Part shown: positions 1-8,703 of the stretch, in pieces
Position numbering within the stretch: the stretch's first letter is position 1
How the letters are laid out: the number at the start of each line of letters is the position of its first letter
NCBI GenBank assembly: GCA_003134765.1
Contig: PLCM01000018.1
Span: 161,465-225,464, forward strand
Length of the DNA stretch: 64,000 nt
Direction of reading: 5' to 3'
Source of the DNA: Spartobacteria bacterium
GTDB taxonomy: Bacteria; Verrucomicrobiota; Verrucomicrobiia; Chthoniobacterales; UBA10450
The notes under the pieces: generated by a model
What the model was told of the DNA's origin: nothing
What the model saw: only the letters and a program-made list of their open reading frames with translations
Database searches by the model: none
Made by a program: the position numbers and the translations under genes

Positions 1-891
1 GCGGCCGATACCTACGGCAACGGCCTCAGTGAAGAATTAATTGCGAAAGCGTTCCCGAAGCAACGCGATGAAATCGTTGTCGCAACTAAGATCGGGTACG
101 ATTTTGTTGCCCACGGTGAATCCAGGGGGCGCGGTCAGCGGGAGATACCGCAGGATTTTTCGCCGGAGGCGATCGTCCGCGCCACGGAAGCGGCGCTCAA
201 GCGACTGAAAACCGACCGGATCGATCTACTCCAGCTCCATAATATTCGGATGGAGCAGGTCTACGACGACGCAATCTGGACGACGCTCGAACGATTGAAA
301 GCAGACGGCAAAATCCGCTATTACGGCATCGCGCTCGGCCCGGCCGTAGGCTGGCTTTATGAAGGGGTGAACTGCATCCGGGAGCGCAACGTGACCAGCG
401 TTCAGCATATCTACAATCTGCTCGAACAACATCCCGGGCGCGCCATGCAGGACGCGGCAACCGAAGCGGGGAAAGACACGATGTTCCTGATTCGAGTGAC
501 GCATTCCTCCGGCATGCTCGAAGGGAAATACACCGCTGAAACCGTTTTCCCGCCGAATGATCATCGGAATCATCGGCCGCGGAGTTGGTTGTTGAACGGT
601 GTGAAGAAAATCGATCGACTCCGTTTTCTGGAAAATTCCGAGCGAACCCTGGGCCAGGCCGCGTTGCAGTGGTTACTCGCGGATCCTCGGGTGGCGTCGA
701 CGTTGCCTAACATCTACGAAGAAGCGCAGCTCATCGAGTTTGCGAAAGCTCCCGAGTGTCCTCCGCTCACGAGCGACGAGATGGAGAAGATAGCCGAGCT
801 TTACGACGAAAATTTCGGCGTCGAACGGGAGGAGCCGAAGTTCAAGGGGACGATGGAATTAGCGGAAGCCGCGCCAGCGGCCGCGATCTAG
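1..891 (+). CDS. Aldo/keto reductase, 5' end outside window
   Basis: NAD(P)H-dependent oxidoreductase of the aldo/keto reductase superfamily; the physiological substrate cannot be told. The frame is open from base 1, so the N-terminus is missing and 296 residues are visible. The visible part begins AADTYGNG, the family motif around the catalytic Tyr (visible residue 5). Lys30 (in ATKIGYD) and His80 (in LLQLHN) fit the catalytic Lys and His; the tetrad Asp would lie just upstream of the window. The C-terminal part, with ALQWLLADPRVASTLPNI, matches the cofactor-binding end of the barrel. The stop codon lies at the edge of an inverted repeat that could also terminate transcription. Confidence 0.9.
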   Translation, partial: AADTYGNGLSEELIAKAFPKQRDEIVVATKIGYDFVAHGESRGRGQREIPQDFSPEAIVRATEAALKRLKTDRIDLLQLHNIRMEQVYDDAIWTTLERLKADGKIRYYGIALGPAVGWLYEGVNCIRERNVTSVQHIYNLLEQHPGRAMQDAATEAGKDTMFLIRVTHSSGMLEGKYTAETVFPPNDHRNHRPRSWLLNGVKKIDRLRFLENSERTLGQAALQWLLADPRVASTLPNIYEEAQLIEFAKAPECPPLTSDEMEKIAELYDENFGVEREEPKFKGTMELAEAAPAAAI

Positions 892-972
892 AGCCACCGG
901 CACGGGGGCGTGCCGGCTCCATTTTTTCGCGCGCCAGCTCTCCCTGTGGAGATGGCCTGCCCTCAGGCCGTC
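891..972. repeat. Paired palindrome, family I, with terminator-like hairpin
   Basis: A hairpin (CCGGCACG, loop, CGTGCCGG) followed by six T residues on the plus strand lies directly after the aldo/keto reductase stop and could serve as a rho-independent terminator. About 35 bases on, a second palindrome (GGCCTGCCCTCAGGCC) follows. The same two blocks occur in the opposite orientation at 57358-57432, so this is a dispersed two-hairpin element rather than a dedicated terminator. Confidence 0.65.
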
Positions 973-995
973 AAGCTGACGCAGCATGGTGCTCC

Positions 996-2891
996 TCAAT
1001 CCCCCTCATCCTCTTCCACCGGCTCCGCCTTTCGGACGCGGATATCACCAGGATCGGTCCGCTTCTTTTTGTTTCCGTTCTCTTTGTAAACGTCCTTCAA
1101 AATCATCGCGATCATCGGCGCCGCCGCGCTGCCGCCATGCGCTGTGCTGCCGACATCGCCTTCATAGAGTGCGGCGAATGCATATTGTGGTTTCTCGGCC
1201 GGCACGAACCCGGCGAACCACGCCGCGGTCCGCTCCTTGTTCTTCGGGCCCCACTGCGCCGTCCCGGTTTTTCCGGCGACTGAGACCCCGTCGAGACTGG
1301 CCTGATGCGCCGTCCCGCCCGGTCCGTTCACGACGTTAATCATCGCGGTCCGCAGCTGCGACATCGTGTCGGCCGACGCGCCGAGCGTCTTTTTCTCCCG
1401 GACCTGAAATGCCGTCACGATTTCGTTATCTACTGTCTGCACCTGCTCCACCAGCCGGGTCTGATAAAATGTTCCGCCGTTGCCGATAATTCCCATCGCC
1501 TGCGCCATTTGCAGGGGCGTCGTCTGCATGTCGCCCTGGCCGATGGAAAGATTGGCGATATCGCCGTTCAGTAATTTCCGGCCGTGAGTCGCTTTCATGT
1601 ATTGGTCGTTAGGCACGCGCCCTTCCACTTCACCCCGCAACGGGATTCCGCATTTTGCGCCGAACCCGAGCCGCTGGGCCCATTCCAGAATCGGCTCCGA
1701 CCCGGTCTTGATCCCGACCTGGTAAAACCAGGTGTCGCAGGATTCCGTCATCGCTTCCACGAAGTTCAGTGGGCCGCGGTCGGTCTTCTTCCAGTTGTGA
1801 AACAACACGTTGCCGATCTGAATTGAAGGAACGCAGTTGAATTCTTCGTCAGAGCGCACCGTTCCGCTCTCGAGCGCGGCAATGCCGACGGCAACCTTGA
1901 AGGTTGACCCAGGCGGATAGGATGAGCGGAAAGCGCGCGGCAGGAGCGGAATGTCGGGATCGTCCTGGAGGGCCTTGAATTTTTCGGCCGAGATGTTGGG
2001 CGTGAACGCATTCGGGTTGTAAGTCGGCCACGAAGCCATAGCCAGGATGTCGCCCGTGTTTGGATCGACCACCACGATGGCGCCGCGCTTCGCCTTTGCC
2101 TCGAGTGCTTTCTCGGCCAGCTCCTGGAGGTGGAGATCGAGCGTCGTCACGACCGTGTGGCCCGGGACCGGTGGGGTTGTTATCTTTTCCGACGTTTTCC
2201 GGCCATCCTTGTCGAACGTGATTTTGTATTCACCGTGCTTTCCCGTCAGGACCTGGTTGAAGGTTTGTTCGAGTCCTTCCCGGCCTTCCGTTTCCGGCCA
2301 AAGGACTTCGTGGTTGTCGATGATCCCATCCGGGTTGCGCCCGGTCTTGCCGCTGTAACCGACGATTTGCCCGGCGGTTTTTCCGTTCGGATAAATGCGC
2401 ACGTAATAGGGCCGCAGCGCCATCCCTGCCGGCAACCGCGTTTTCAAGTCGTCCGATTCTTTGTCACTGAGATTCTGCACGATCTCGAACGGCAGGATCC
2501 CGCGATTGTGGTAATGCCGTTTGATCAGGTCGTCGGAGATCTTGAGCGACCGGCCGAGTAATTTTTCGGCGGCCTGGATTCTTTCGTGGACATAAGCGAG
2601 CAGCTGCGGATCAGAAAAATCGAGCGGGGTTGGGAAGTTGATCGCGAGATTATAGCTGAGCCGATTTTGGGCGAGGGGCGCGCCGTTGCGATCCGTGATC
2701 AGGCCCCGCGGCGCGGGAATATCGAGAACGTAAGTCCGCGCCAGCTTCTGGGTCTCGAAAGTGGGGACAATCGTTTCTTCGAAGGGGGAAGCGCCCGGGG
2801 CCGGTGACGGACTTTCGGATTGCGCCCGCAATTGAACCAGGGCCGCGAAGGCGGCGACGGAAAACAGGAGCTTGGCGGAACGCAAATTCAC
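996..2891 (-). CDS. mrdA: Penicillin-binding protein 2 (peptidoglycan transpeptidase)
   Basis: Class B penicillin-binding protein that cross-links peptidoglycan in the periplasm during elongation. The protein has 631 residues. An N-terminal hydrophobic segment (about 7-23) is a membrane anchor or signal. The dimerisation domain with APRGLITDRNG (about 60-70) is followed by the transpeptidase domain, with STFK at 329-332 (Ser329 nucleophile), SCD at 384-386 in the SxN position as in other PBP2 proteins, and KTGTAQ at 541-546. The tail is short and charged. It lies downstream of uvrC on the same strand, separated by a repeat; no rodA or mreBCD is nearby. PBP2 rather than PBP3 is inferred from the overall sequence. 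Confidence 0.92.
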   Translation of the reverse strand: MNLRSAKLLFSVAAFAALVQLRAQSESPSPAPGASPFEETIVPTFETQKLARTYVLDIPAPRGLITDRNGAPLAQNRLSYNLAINFPTPLDFSDPQLLAYVHERIQAAEKLLGRSLKISDDLIKRHYHNRGILPFEIVQNLSDKESDDLKTRLPAGMALRPYYVRIYPNGKTAGQIVGYSGKTGRNPDGIIDNHEVLWPETEGREGLEQTFNQVLTGKHGEYKITFDKDGRKTSEKITTPPVPGHTVVTTLDLHLQELAEKALEAKAKRGAIVVVDPNTGDILAMASWPTYNPNAFTPNISAEKFKALQDDPDIPLLPRAFRSSYPPGSTFKVAVGIAALESGTVRSDEEFNCVPSIQIGNVLFHNWKKTDRGPLNFVEAMTESCDTWFYQVGIKTGSEPILEWAQRLGFGAKCGIPLRGEVEGRVPNDQYMKATHGRKLLNGDIANLSIGQGDMQTTPLQMAQAMGIIGNGGTFYQTRLVEQVQTVDNEIVTAFQVREKKTLGASADTMSQLRTAMINVVNGPGGTAHQASLDGVSVAGKTGTAQWGPKNKERTAAWFAGFVPAEKPQYAFAALYEGDVGSTAHGGSAAAPMIAMILKDVYKENGNKKKRTDPGDIRVRKAEPVEEDEGD

Positions 2892-2933
2892 AGGGCCAAC
2901 TGTGCTGGCCAGGGTTGAATCGACAAGCAGAAA

Positions 2934-3014
2934 GGTAGGGACGACGCGCTGCGGCGTCCGCCTGGGTACAGAGCAGCTTGGCGTCTACGGACACCGCAGC
3001 GCGGCGTCCCTACC
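2934..3014. repeat. Paired inverted repeat, family C
   Basis: Inverted arms GGTAGGGACGACGCGCTGCG and, at the right end, the complement ending CGTCCCTACC enclose about 30 unrelated bases. The right edge touches the uvrC stop codon exactly. Relatives lie at 26678-26762, 27395-27476 and inside leuS at 32300-32351. Confidence 0.8.
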
Positions 3015-4637
3015 TCAATGCCGTTCGAGAAACCGATGAACTTCCTGCGCCAATTTTGGCCCGATCCCTTCTGTCGCTGCGATCTGTTCGATCGTCGCTT
3101 TGCGCAGCCGGTTCACCGAGCCAAATTTTCGGAGCAGCAGATTTTTCCGGTTCTGGCTCACCCCGGGGCAATCATCGAGAATGCTTTCCCCGATGCGCTT
3201 CTTCATCAGGAGCTGATGATAGGTATTGGCAAAGCGGTGCGCCTCGTCGCGAATCCGCTGCAGCAGACGAAGCGCACCCGAATCCGGCGCCAAGACCAGG
3301 GGCAGGGAGCGGCCAGGTCGATAGATCTCTTCATATTCCTTCGCCAGCCCGACAATCGGGAGATCGTGCAGGCCGAGCCGCTGCAGCTCGCGACAAGCGG
3401 ACGAAAGCTGACCTTTGCCGCCGTCGACGATGATCAGATCAGGGAGGCGGACGGCTACATATGTGTCATCCCGAGCGGAGTCGAGGGATCCCGCCGCGGA
3501 AGGTGCCGGTAACTCTGCGGGATCCCTCGACTTCGCTGCGCTTTGCTCGGGATGACGGGCGAGCGCTTCCGCCGGATTCTCTTGCGAGAATTCCGCCGCG
3601 TCGGGGTTTGCCTCGCGCGCCTGCAGGAGCACCCGCGAATATCGCCGCCGGACCACCTCGGCCATGCTGGCAAAATCGTCCTGTCCTTCGACGGTCCGGA
3701 TGCGGTAACGGCGATAATTGTCCTTGTCGGGAACGCCATTGCGGAAGCAGACCATCGAGGCCACGACGTGTGTCGTGGAAATATTCGAGATGTCGAAGCA
3801 TTCCATCACCACCGGCAGGCGCGGCAGTTGCAAGGCATCGCCGAGAGTCTGGACGTCGTTCACCGGATCGATCGAGCTCGGCAGGCTGTGACGGGTAAAG
3901 CGCCGCGTCGGTTTCGTCGTGCGGCGCAAATCCTCGAGCATGTTCCGTAGATCCGCGGCTTTTTCGAAATCGAGTTTCTCCGCCGCCTTGTGCATCTCGT
4001 CTTCCACGGCCGTGATCATTTCGCGGGAATGTCCCTCCAGGAAGTCGCACGCCTGGGCGACTCGCTCCCGATACAGGTCCGCGCTGATTTCACTCAGTCG
4101 AGTTGGCACCTGGTAGGTGGCGGATTTCAATTCGCGCTCGGTCGGTGAACCGCGCCCGAAAGTGAGGACGCCAAATTTCTTGCGCATGAAGTTGAGCGTC
4201 TGGCGCAACGCCCCGGCATGCGCGTAGGGCCCGAAGTAACGCGCGCCGTCATCTTTCTTAAAACGCGCAAGGCGAAACCGCGGCCACTCTTCAGTCGGAT
4301 CGACTTTTACAACGAGGAAGCGTTTGTCGTCGCGAAACGAGATGTTGTAGCGCGGGCGATATTCCTTGATCAACTTGCCTTCCAAGAGGAGCGACTCCGG
4401 TTCGCTCTGGACGGTGTGGGTTTCAAAATCCCAGACGGCATCGAGCATGGCGCGGGTCTTGATGTCGGCCTGGGCCAGCTTCGAAGGCATGAAGTAGGAA
4501 CCGACGCGTTTGCGCAAATCGCGGGCTTTGCCGACGTAAATGACGCGGTTGAATCGGTCGCGCATCAGGTAGACACCGGGCTTGTGCGGCACTTCGTGCA
4601 CTTTTTTCGCCAGGTCTGGTTTCTCTTCTTTTGCCAC
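3015..4637 (-). CDS. uvrC: Excinuclease ABC subunit C, short form
   Basis: UvrC makes both incisions in nucleotide excision repair with UvrA and UvrB. From the GTG start the protein has 540 residues: GIY-YIG nuclease (PGVYLM at 20-25, IYVGKA at 33-38), UVR motif (LDFEKAADLRNML, about 222-234), RNase H-like nuclease (LIIVDGGKGQL at 401-411, DEAHRFA with His467) and a C-terminal helix-hairpin-helix (EGIGPKLA). The GTG places PGVY 18 residues in, as in E. coli. An ATG at 4763 gives a longer form, but that extra stretch includes repeat-derived sequence. Two oddities: the cysteine-rich segment normally before the UVR motif is absent, and about 110 residues between UVR and FDIS are missing. Residues about 361-388 are encoded by an inserted repeat. 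Confidence 0.9.
   Translation of the reverse strand: MAKEEKPDLAKKVHEVPHKPGVYLMRDRFNRVIYVGKARDLRKRVGSYFMPSKLAQADIKTRAMLDAVWDFETHTVQSEPESLLLEGKLIKEYRPRYNISFRDDKRFLVVKVDPTEEWPRFRLARFKKDDGARYFGPYAHAGALRQTLNFMRKKFGVLTFGRGSPTERELKSATYQVPTRLSEISADLYRERVAQACDFLEGHSREMITAVEDEMHKAAEKLDFEKAADLRNMLEDLRRTTKPTRRFTRHSLPSSIDPVNDVQTLGDALQLPRLPVVMECFDISNISTTHVVASMVCFRNGVPDKDNYRRYRIRTVEGQDDFASMAEVVRRRYSRVLLQAREANPDAAEFSQENPAEALARHPEQSAAKSRDPAELPAPSAAGSLDSARDDTYVAVRLPDLIIVDGGKGQLSSACRELQRLGLHDLPIVGLAKEYEEIYRPGRSLPLVLAPDSGALRLLQRIRDEAHRFANTYHQLLMKKRIGESILDDCPGVSQNRKNLLLRKFGSVNRLRKATIEQIAATEGIGPKLAQEVHRFLERH
3475..3556. repeat. Paired inverted repeat, family A, in frame inside uvrC
   Basis: Arms GTCATCCCGAGCGGAGTCGA and GCTTTGCTCGGGATGAC flank a short spacer. 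The 82 bases lie wholly inside uvrC and are translated as residues about 361-388, directly before the endonuclease domain, without a stop. The encoded stretch (HPEQSAAKSRDPAELPAPSA and following) has no counterpart in ordinary UvrC. Confidence 0.85.
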
Positions 4638-4687
4638 AGCAATGTTATTCTTGCGCTTGCTCGGGAAAGCGCCAGTGGGCAAAACCA

Positions 4688-4711
4688 GGGAGCGGCGATT
4701 TGTAACCGCCG
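4688..4711. repeat. Single copy of family H hairpin upstream of uvrC
   Basis: GGGAGCGGCGATTTGTAACC and the following CGCCG form an imperfect hairpin related to the pair at 17238-17295. It lies in the gap between uvrC and the divergent FAD enzyme. A further fragment of a different family (GGCCCACAGGGCCGCGGC) is at about 4783-4801. Translating across it yields the TNRRS stretch of the longer uvrC reading, which argues against the upstream ATG. Confidence 0.5.
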
Positions 4712-4841
4712 TTTTCTTCTGTAGCCGGGTCCGTGTGGGATGCGCCGAAAAAGAATTCGCCATGACGATGGAAGCGGACTCGGCCCACAGGGCCGCGGCT
4801 AGTGTCCTTGAGGCGCTTCCGAGTTTCCCCGACAATAGCGC

Positions 4842-5924
4842 ATGTTCGATGTCGCGATCGTCGGAGGCGGGCCGGCTGGTGCGAGCTGCGCTGTCTTTTG
4901 CGCCGGCGCCGGTTTGCGGACTCTGATCCTGGAACGCGAAAAATTTCCACGCGAGAAAGTGTGCGGCGATTGCCTGAATCCGGCGTGCTGGCCGCTCCTC
5001 CGGCGGCTCGAGTTGGCTGAACAAGTTCGCTCTTTGCCACATGGAAAGCTCGCGCGCGTCGAGTTCATCGGCATCGGCGGGCGCCGGCTCAGGGTGGAGC
5101 TTCCTGCTGGCGATGAGGCGGAGATAGCCATTAAGCGGAGCCTCCTCGATCAACTGATCCTCGATCGCGCGCGAGCGCTCGGGACCACGGTTTTTGAATC
5201 GACTACCGTGACGACACTTGCGTCGCCTGATCCGCGGACGGACCACTGGAAGATTTCTGCAGGCGAGCAAACCTTTCGGGCCCGCGCTTTGGTGGCGGCG
5301 GACGGCCGCAATTCCACCGTGGCGCGCTTATGCGGACTGCTTCCATCCGGTGGCCGGGAGCGGATCGCGTTGCAAACTCACCTGCCGCTTCCGCCGCAGT
5401 TTGGCAATCGCGTTGTCCTGGAATTTCGACCTGAGGGTTATTCCGGTCAGGCTCCGGTGAGCGGCGATGAATTGAATCTTTGTTTGGTGAGTGTTCCGGG
5501 CCGGATGGCGTCGCTGCGAAAATGGGCGGAAGGACGTTTCCAAATTTCGTCGAGCCACTCCTGGCGCACGATCACTCCATTAACGCGGGCGCCGATTTCG
5601 GCCGGGCAGGAGTCACTCTTCCTTATTGGGGATGCCGCCCGCGTGGTCGAACCGTTCACGGGCGAGGGGATTTATTACGCCCTCGCGTCAGCCGAACTCG
5701 CTGCGAAAGCCATTTCCTTGCAGCGCGGCGGCGGGAATGCGGGAGATGTCGCGGTCTCGTATTCCTCCGCGCACGCGCAGCTTTATCACGGCCGGCTCTG
5801 GATCAATCGGCTGGCGCGCGCCGCGGTCTTGTCACCGCGGATCGCCTCTGCTTTTCTGGGCATCGCGCGATTTCAACCTTCGTTGCTTCGTTTTCTCACT
5901 GCGAAGATTGCCGGCACGCCCTGA
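4842..5924 (+). CDS. FAD-dependent oxidoreductase, geranylgeranyl reductase type
   Basis: Flavoprotein of 360 residues in the family that includes geranylgeranyl reductases and related lipid or quinone-modifying reductases. The N-terminal Rossmann motif [14 protein letters not shown] (4-17) binds [12 protein letters not shown] (about 39-47) occupies the family position of the conserved cysteine loop, and [19 protein letters not shown] (about 260-278) is the second FAD-binding motif. The substrate is not evident; saturation of an isoprenoid lipid or quinone tail is plausible because menaquinone genes (mqnC, ubiX) occur in the window, but that is inference. Its 3' end overlaps convergent folD by 29 bases. 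Confidence 0.85.
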   Translation: MFDVAIVGGGPAGASCAVFCAGAGLRTLILEREKFPREKVCGDCLNPACWPLLRRLELAEQVRSLPHGKLARVEFIGIGGRRLRVELPAGDEAEIAIKRSLLDQLILDRARALGTTVFESTTVTTLASPDPRTDHWKISAGEQTFRARALVAADGRNSTVARLCGLLPSGGRERIALQTHLPLPPQFGNRVVLEFRPEGYSGQAPVSGDELNLCLVSVPGRMASLRKWAEGRFQISSSHSWRTITPLTRAPISAGQESLFLIGDAARVVEPFTGEGIYYALASAELAAKAISLQRGGGNAGDVAVSYSSAHAQLYHGRLWINRLARAAVLSPRIASAFLGIARFQPSLLRFLTAKIAGTP

Positions 5925-6777
5925 CCGTGTTCGCCATCAGCATAGCGATCGTCATCGGGCCCACCCCGCCCGGCACGGGCGTAATCGCGGCGGCTTTCTC
6001 CGAAACTTCCGCAAAGGCAACATCGCCGACGAGCCGGTAGCCACGCTCCACACTCGGATCGTCCACGCGATTGATTCCAACATCGATCACCACCGCGCCT
6101 TCCCGGACATGTTCCGCGCGGACAAATTCCGGCTGGCCGATCGCCGCGATGAGGATATCGGCCGCGCGGGTGATTTCGGCCAGGCGCTGGCTTCGGGAGT
6201 GCGCCACCGTCACCGTCGCATCGCCGCCCCGGCCTTTTCGCATGAGCAGTAAGGCGAGTGGTTTGCCGACAATCATACTGCGTCCCAGAACCACGACGTG
6301 CGCTCCCGCGATTTCGATTCCGCTTTCGATGAGCAAACGCTGGCAACCGAGCGGCGTGCAGGGAACGAAACCGCTCTTATCTCCAAGCGCGAGCTTCGCC
6401 ACATTCGCGGGATGAAAGCCGTCCACATCTTTGGCGGGATCGATGGCGCGAACAATGGCGGCTTCGTTGATTTGTTTCGGCGGCGGGGATTGCACGAGGA
6501 TGCCATGGATCGCCGGATCGCCATTCAAGTCGTGGACCCGGGCCAGCAACTCGTTCTGGGTGGTATCGGCCGGCAGCTCGAGTTTCACGGAATGCAATCC
6601 GAGATCGCGGCACATCTTGTCCTTCGAGCGGACATAGGCGCGAGACGCGGGATTATCGCCGACCAGCACCACCGAGAGACCAGGTGTCCGGCCGCGCTTT
6701 GTCAGCTCAGCGATTTCACCGCGCAGCTCCGAGTAAACTTTTTTAGCAATGGCGCGGCCCTCGATGAAATGTGGCAT
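5896..6777 (-). CDS. folD: Methylenetetrahydrofolate dehydrogenase/cyclohydrolase
   Basis: Bifunctional one-carbon enzyme interconverting 5,10-methylene-THF and 10-formyl-THF with NADP in the cytoplasm; 293 residues. Catalytic Tyr48 and Lys52 lie in [16 protein letters not shown] replaces the common QLPLP, DVDGFHP is at 117-123, the NADP-binding GRSMIVGKP is at 165-173, and [15 protein letters not shown] is near the C-terminus. The ATG giving MPHFIEG was preferred to a TTG three codons upstream. The gene is convergent with the preceding FAD enzyme. A repeat fills the gap to the acyltransferase gene behind it. Confidence 0.95.
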   Translation of the reverse strand: MPHFIEGRAIAKKVYSELRGEIAELTKRGRTPGLSVVLVGDNPASRAYVRSKDKMCRDLGLHSVKLELPADTTQNELLARVHDLNGDPAIHGILVQSPPPKQINEAAIVRAIDPAKDVDGFHPANVAKLALGDKSGFVPCTPLGCQRLLIESGIEIAGAHVVVLGRSMIVGKPLALLLMRKGRGGDATVTVAHSRSQRLAEITRAADILIAAIGQPEFVRAEHVREGAVVIDVGINRVDDPSVERGYRLVGDVAFAEVSEKAAAITPVPGGVGPMTIAMLMANTVRACRQSSQ

Positions 6778-6792
6778 GCGCACCAATCTCCT

Positions 6793-6885
6793 GTCATTCC
6801 GAGCGAAGTCGAGGAATCCCGTGGTGCCCCGAACCGGCGTCTAACCTGGGATTCCTCGGGATTCCTCGACTGTGGCCGGAATGAC
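6793..6885. repeat. Paired inverted repeat, family A
   Basis: Left arm GTCATTCCGAGCGAAGTCGA and right arm ending CCGGAATGAC enclose a spacer containing an extra GGGATTCCTC copy. The right edge meets the first base of the acyltransferase stop codon, and the left edge lies 15 bases before the folD start. Confidence 0.75.
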
Positions 6886-7529
6886 TATGGTTCTTCCACC
6901 AGGCGCATCATCGCACCTTGCAAACGGAGACGCTCGGCCTCCAATTGGTCAGCGCCCTCGATCGGCGGCACCTGGATCGGCGCGCCGAAGATCGCTCGCA
7001 GGGTCGCGAAAGGCCGCGGCACGACGAATCGGTCCCAGCTTTTCAAGCGCCAGGAGCCCGAGTATTCCATGTGGATCGGGACGACGGGCGCGCCGCTTTT
7101 TTGGGCAAGAAAAATGACCCCCTGACTGGTTTGATAAACGGGTCCGCGTGGACCGTCCGGAGTCACCAGAACGTTGCCGCCGCCGGCGAGAGTTTCCACC
7201 AACTGGCGCAAGGCGATCACGCCTTTGCGGGAGCTCGAGCCGCGAATGGTGCCATAGCCCGAGCGTTCGATGAAGATAGCGATCAGGTCGCCGTCGCCGC
7301 TGGCGCTGATCAAGCCGAAACTTTGGCGGGTGGGAAAACAGGGATCAAAAACCCGCGGCAGCATGAGGAGCCGGTTATGCCAGATGGCGAAGATGACCGG
7401 CCGATCGCGGACCAAAGCGACCACGTTGTTTGGATCTTCTACCTGCAAACGCAGGGTCCGGGCCCAGAGTCGATACAGCCAAAAGCCGAGCACGATCAAG
7501 ACGCGCGCGCGCCAGCTCTCAAGCTTCAC
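6885..7529 (-). CDS. Lysophospholipid acyltransferase-like protein (DUF374)
   Basis: Protein of 214 residues resembling the DUF374 branch of the LPLAT superfamily, which acylates lipid or lipid-A-like acceptors at the inner membrane. An N-terminal hydrophobic helix (about 8-22) precedes IWHNRLLMLP, with the active-site His in the position of the HxxxxD-like motif. LISASGDGDLIA, GSSSRKG and VTPDGPRGP follow in the usual order. It starts at a GTG that overlaps the ubiX stop by four bases (GTGA), so the two are translationally coupled. The acceptor lipid cannot be inferred. Confidence 0.85.
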   Translation of the reverse strand: MKLESWRARVLIVLGFWLYRLWARTLRLQVEDPNNVVALVRDRPVIFAIWHNRLLMLPRVFDPCFPTRQSFGLISASGDGDLIAIFIERSGYGTIRGSSSRKGVIALRQLVETLAGGGNVLVTPDGPRGPVYQTSQGVIFLAQKSGAPVVPIHMEYSGSWRLKSWDRFVVPRPFATLRAIFGAPIQVPPIEGADQLEAERLRLQGAMMRLVEEP

Positions 7530-8095
7530 TTTGATTTTGTTTGGGCGCCGTCATCACGCCAGCGATAGGCGGAAGGATTGGGAAGACCGAGCTGATCCAA
7601 AATGCGCCAGACCACGGTGTCAGCCACGGCCTCGACGGAACCTGGGCGACTGTAAAATGACGGAATTGCCGGGAGGACAATCGCGCCGGCTTCGAGGAGG
7701 GTGACGACGTTGCGCGCGTGAATCAGACTCCAGGGGGTCTCGCGAGGGACGAGAATGAGTTTCCGGCGCTCCTTCAAAAATACGTCGGCGGCCCGCAGGA
7801 GCGCGGTGTCGCTGCAACCGGACGCGATCCGGCCGAGCGTGGCCATCGAACAGGGCGCAATCACCATCGCATCGAAGCGCGCCGAACCGCTCACAAAAGG
7901 CACATGGAGATCGTTCTCGGCGTGTTCCAACACACCGGAGGGAACGACCAGCCGATCCACTTCCTGCGCGGCGACCTGTCTGGCATGCCCGCTCAGGACG
8001 AGATGGACTTCGTTCGCGGCGCAATCGATCTGCGCGAGAAGTCGTTGCAGATAAATTGTTCCGCTGGCGCCGGTCGCCGCGATCACGAGTTTCAT
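7526..8095 (-). CDS. ubiX: Flavin prenyltransferase UbiX
   Basis: Makes prenylated FMN, the cofactor of UbiD-family decarboxylases, from FMN and dimethylallyl phosphate. The 189-residue protein begins MKLVIAATGASGTIYLQRLL, the family nucleotide-binding signature. VIAPCSMATLGRIASG (about 82-97) and LVPRETPWSLIHARN (about 115-129) are the other conserved blocks. The ATG was chosen over a TTG four codons upstream. No ubiD-type gene is in the window; a role in menaquinone or other aromatic acid decarboxylation is inferred from the presence of mqnC. It forms an operon with the DUF374 gene. Confidence 0.93.
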   Translation of the reverse strand: MKLVIAATGASGTIYLQRLLAQIDCAANEVHLVLSGHARQVAAQEVDRLVVPSGVLEHAENDLHVPFVSGSARFDAMVIAPCSMATLGRIASGCSDTALLRAADVFLKERRKLILVPRETPWSLIHARNVVTLLEAGAIVLPAIPSFYSRPGSVEAVADTVVWRILDQLGLPNPSAYRWRDDGAQTKSK

Positions 8096-8125
8096 GCGCC
8101 TAACCAATCACATTTGGCGCGGGAA

Positions 8126-8218
8126 CACTAGTCATCCCGAGCGCAGTCGAGGGATCCCGAGTTGAAGGCTTTAGGGGGTGCGCGACGGGATCCCTCGACT
8201 GCGCTCGGGATGACTAGT
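8126..8218. repeat. Long perfect paired inverted repeat, family A
   Basis: CACTAGTCATCCCGAGCGCA at the left matches the complement at the right (TGCGCTCGGGATGACTAGTG). The arms are perfect over about 34 bases with a 25-base loop. This is the best preserved copy of the family and lies between the divergent ubiX and glyoxalase genes. Confidence 0.85.
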
Positions 8219-8266
8219 GCCATTTGCGTTTGAAATTAGCGGCAAGCACGCGCAATTAGTCTCGCC

Positions 8267-8653
8267 ATGATCAAAAAGCTTCTGCACACGCGCTATCGCG
8301 TTACCGACCTGGAAAAGACAGTCGCGTTTTACCGGGACGTTCTCGGGTTGCAGGAAATGCGCCGGCACACTTCGGGGCGCGGGTCCCAATTGGTTTTCCT
8401 AAAGGCACCGGGGAGCGAAGAGGAAATTGAGATCTGTAAGTTCGATCAAAGCGGTCCCGTGGTAGTCGGGCCTGATCTGACGCACCTCGCGTTCGAAGTC
8501 GACGACATGGAAGCGTTCGCGCGCGAGTTGGCGAAGAAAGGTTATCCCCTTTCCGATGGTCCGCACCCGCACGGAAAGGGCGGCGCGATCGCGTTCATCG
8601 ATGCTCCCGAAGGCTACGAAATCGAACTGATCCAGCGTGGGTCTGACGAGTAG
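8267..8653 (+). CDS. Glyoxalase/VOC superfamily protein, lactoylglutathione lyase-like
   Basis: Small metalloenzyme of 128 residues with two beta-alpha-beta-beta-beta units. His7 (LLHTRYRV), a Glu in EEEIEICK (53-55), His73 (DLTHLAFEVDD) and Glu120 (GYEIELIQR) fit the four metal ligands of glyoxalase I. YRDVLGLQEMRR (22-33) is the typical first-module helix and turn. Conversion of the methylglyoxal hemithioacetal is the likely reaction, but other VOC enzymes share the fold and no gloB is near. It stands alone, preceded by a repeat and followed by a D,D-carboxypeptidase gene. Confidence 0.85.
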   Translation: MIKKLLHTRYRVTDLEKTVAFYRDVLGLQEMRRHTSGRGSQLVFLKAPGSEEEIEICKFDQSGPVVVGPDLTHLAFEVDDMEAFARELAKKGYPLSDGPHPHGKGGAIAFIDAPEGYEIELIQRGSDE

Positions 8654-8703
8654 CCGCCTGACACGCTTGCGTGGACAAAAAATCTGCCTCTAAATTGGTG
8701 CCC

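Noticed and set aside
898..930. A dedicated terminator for the aldo/keto reductase
   Set aside because: The hairpin plus T run could terminate, but the whole block recurs in inverted form at 57358, so it is listed as a dispersed repeat with possible terminator function.
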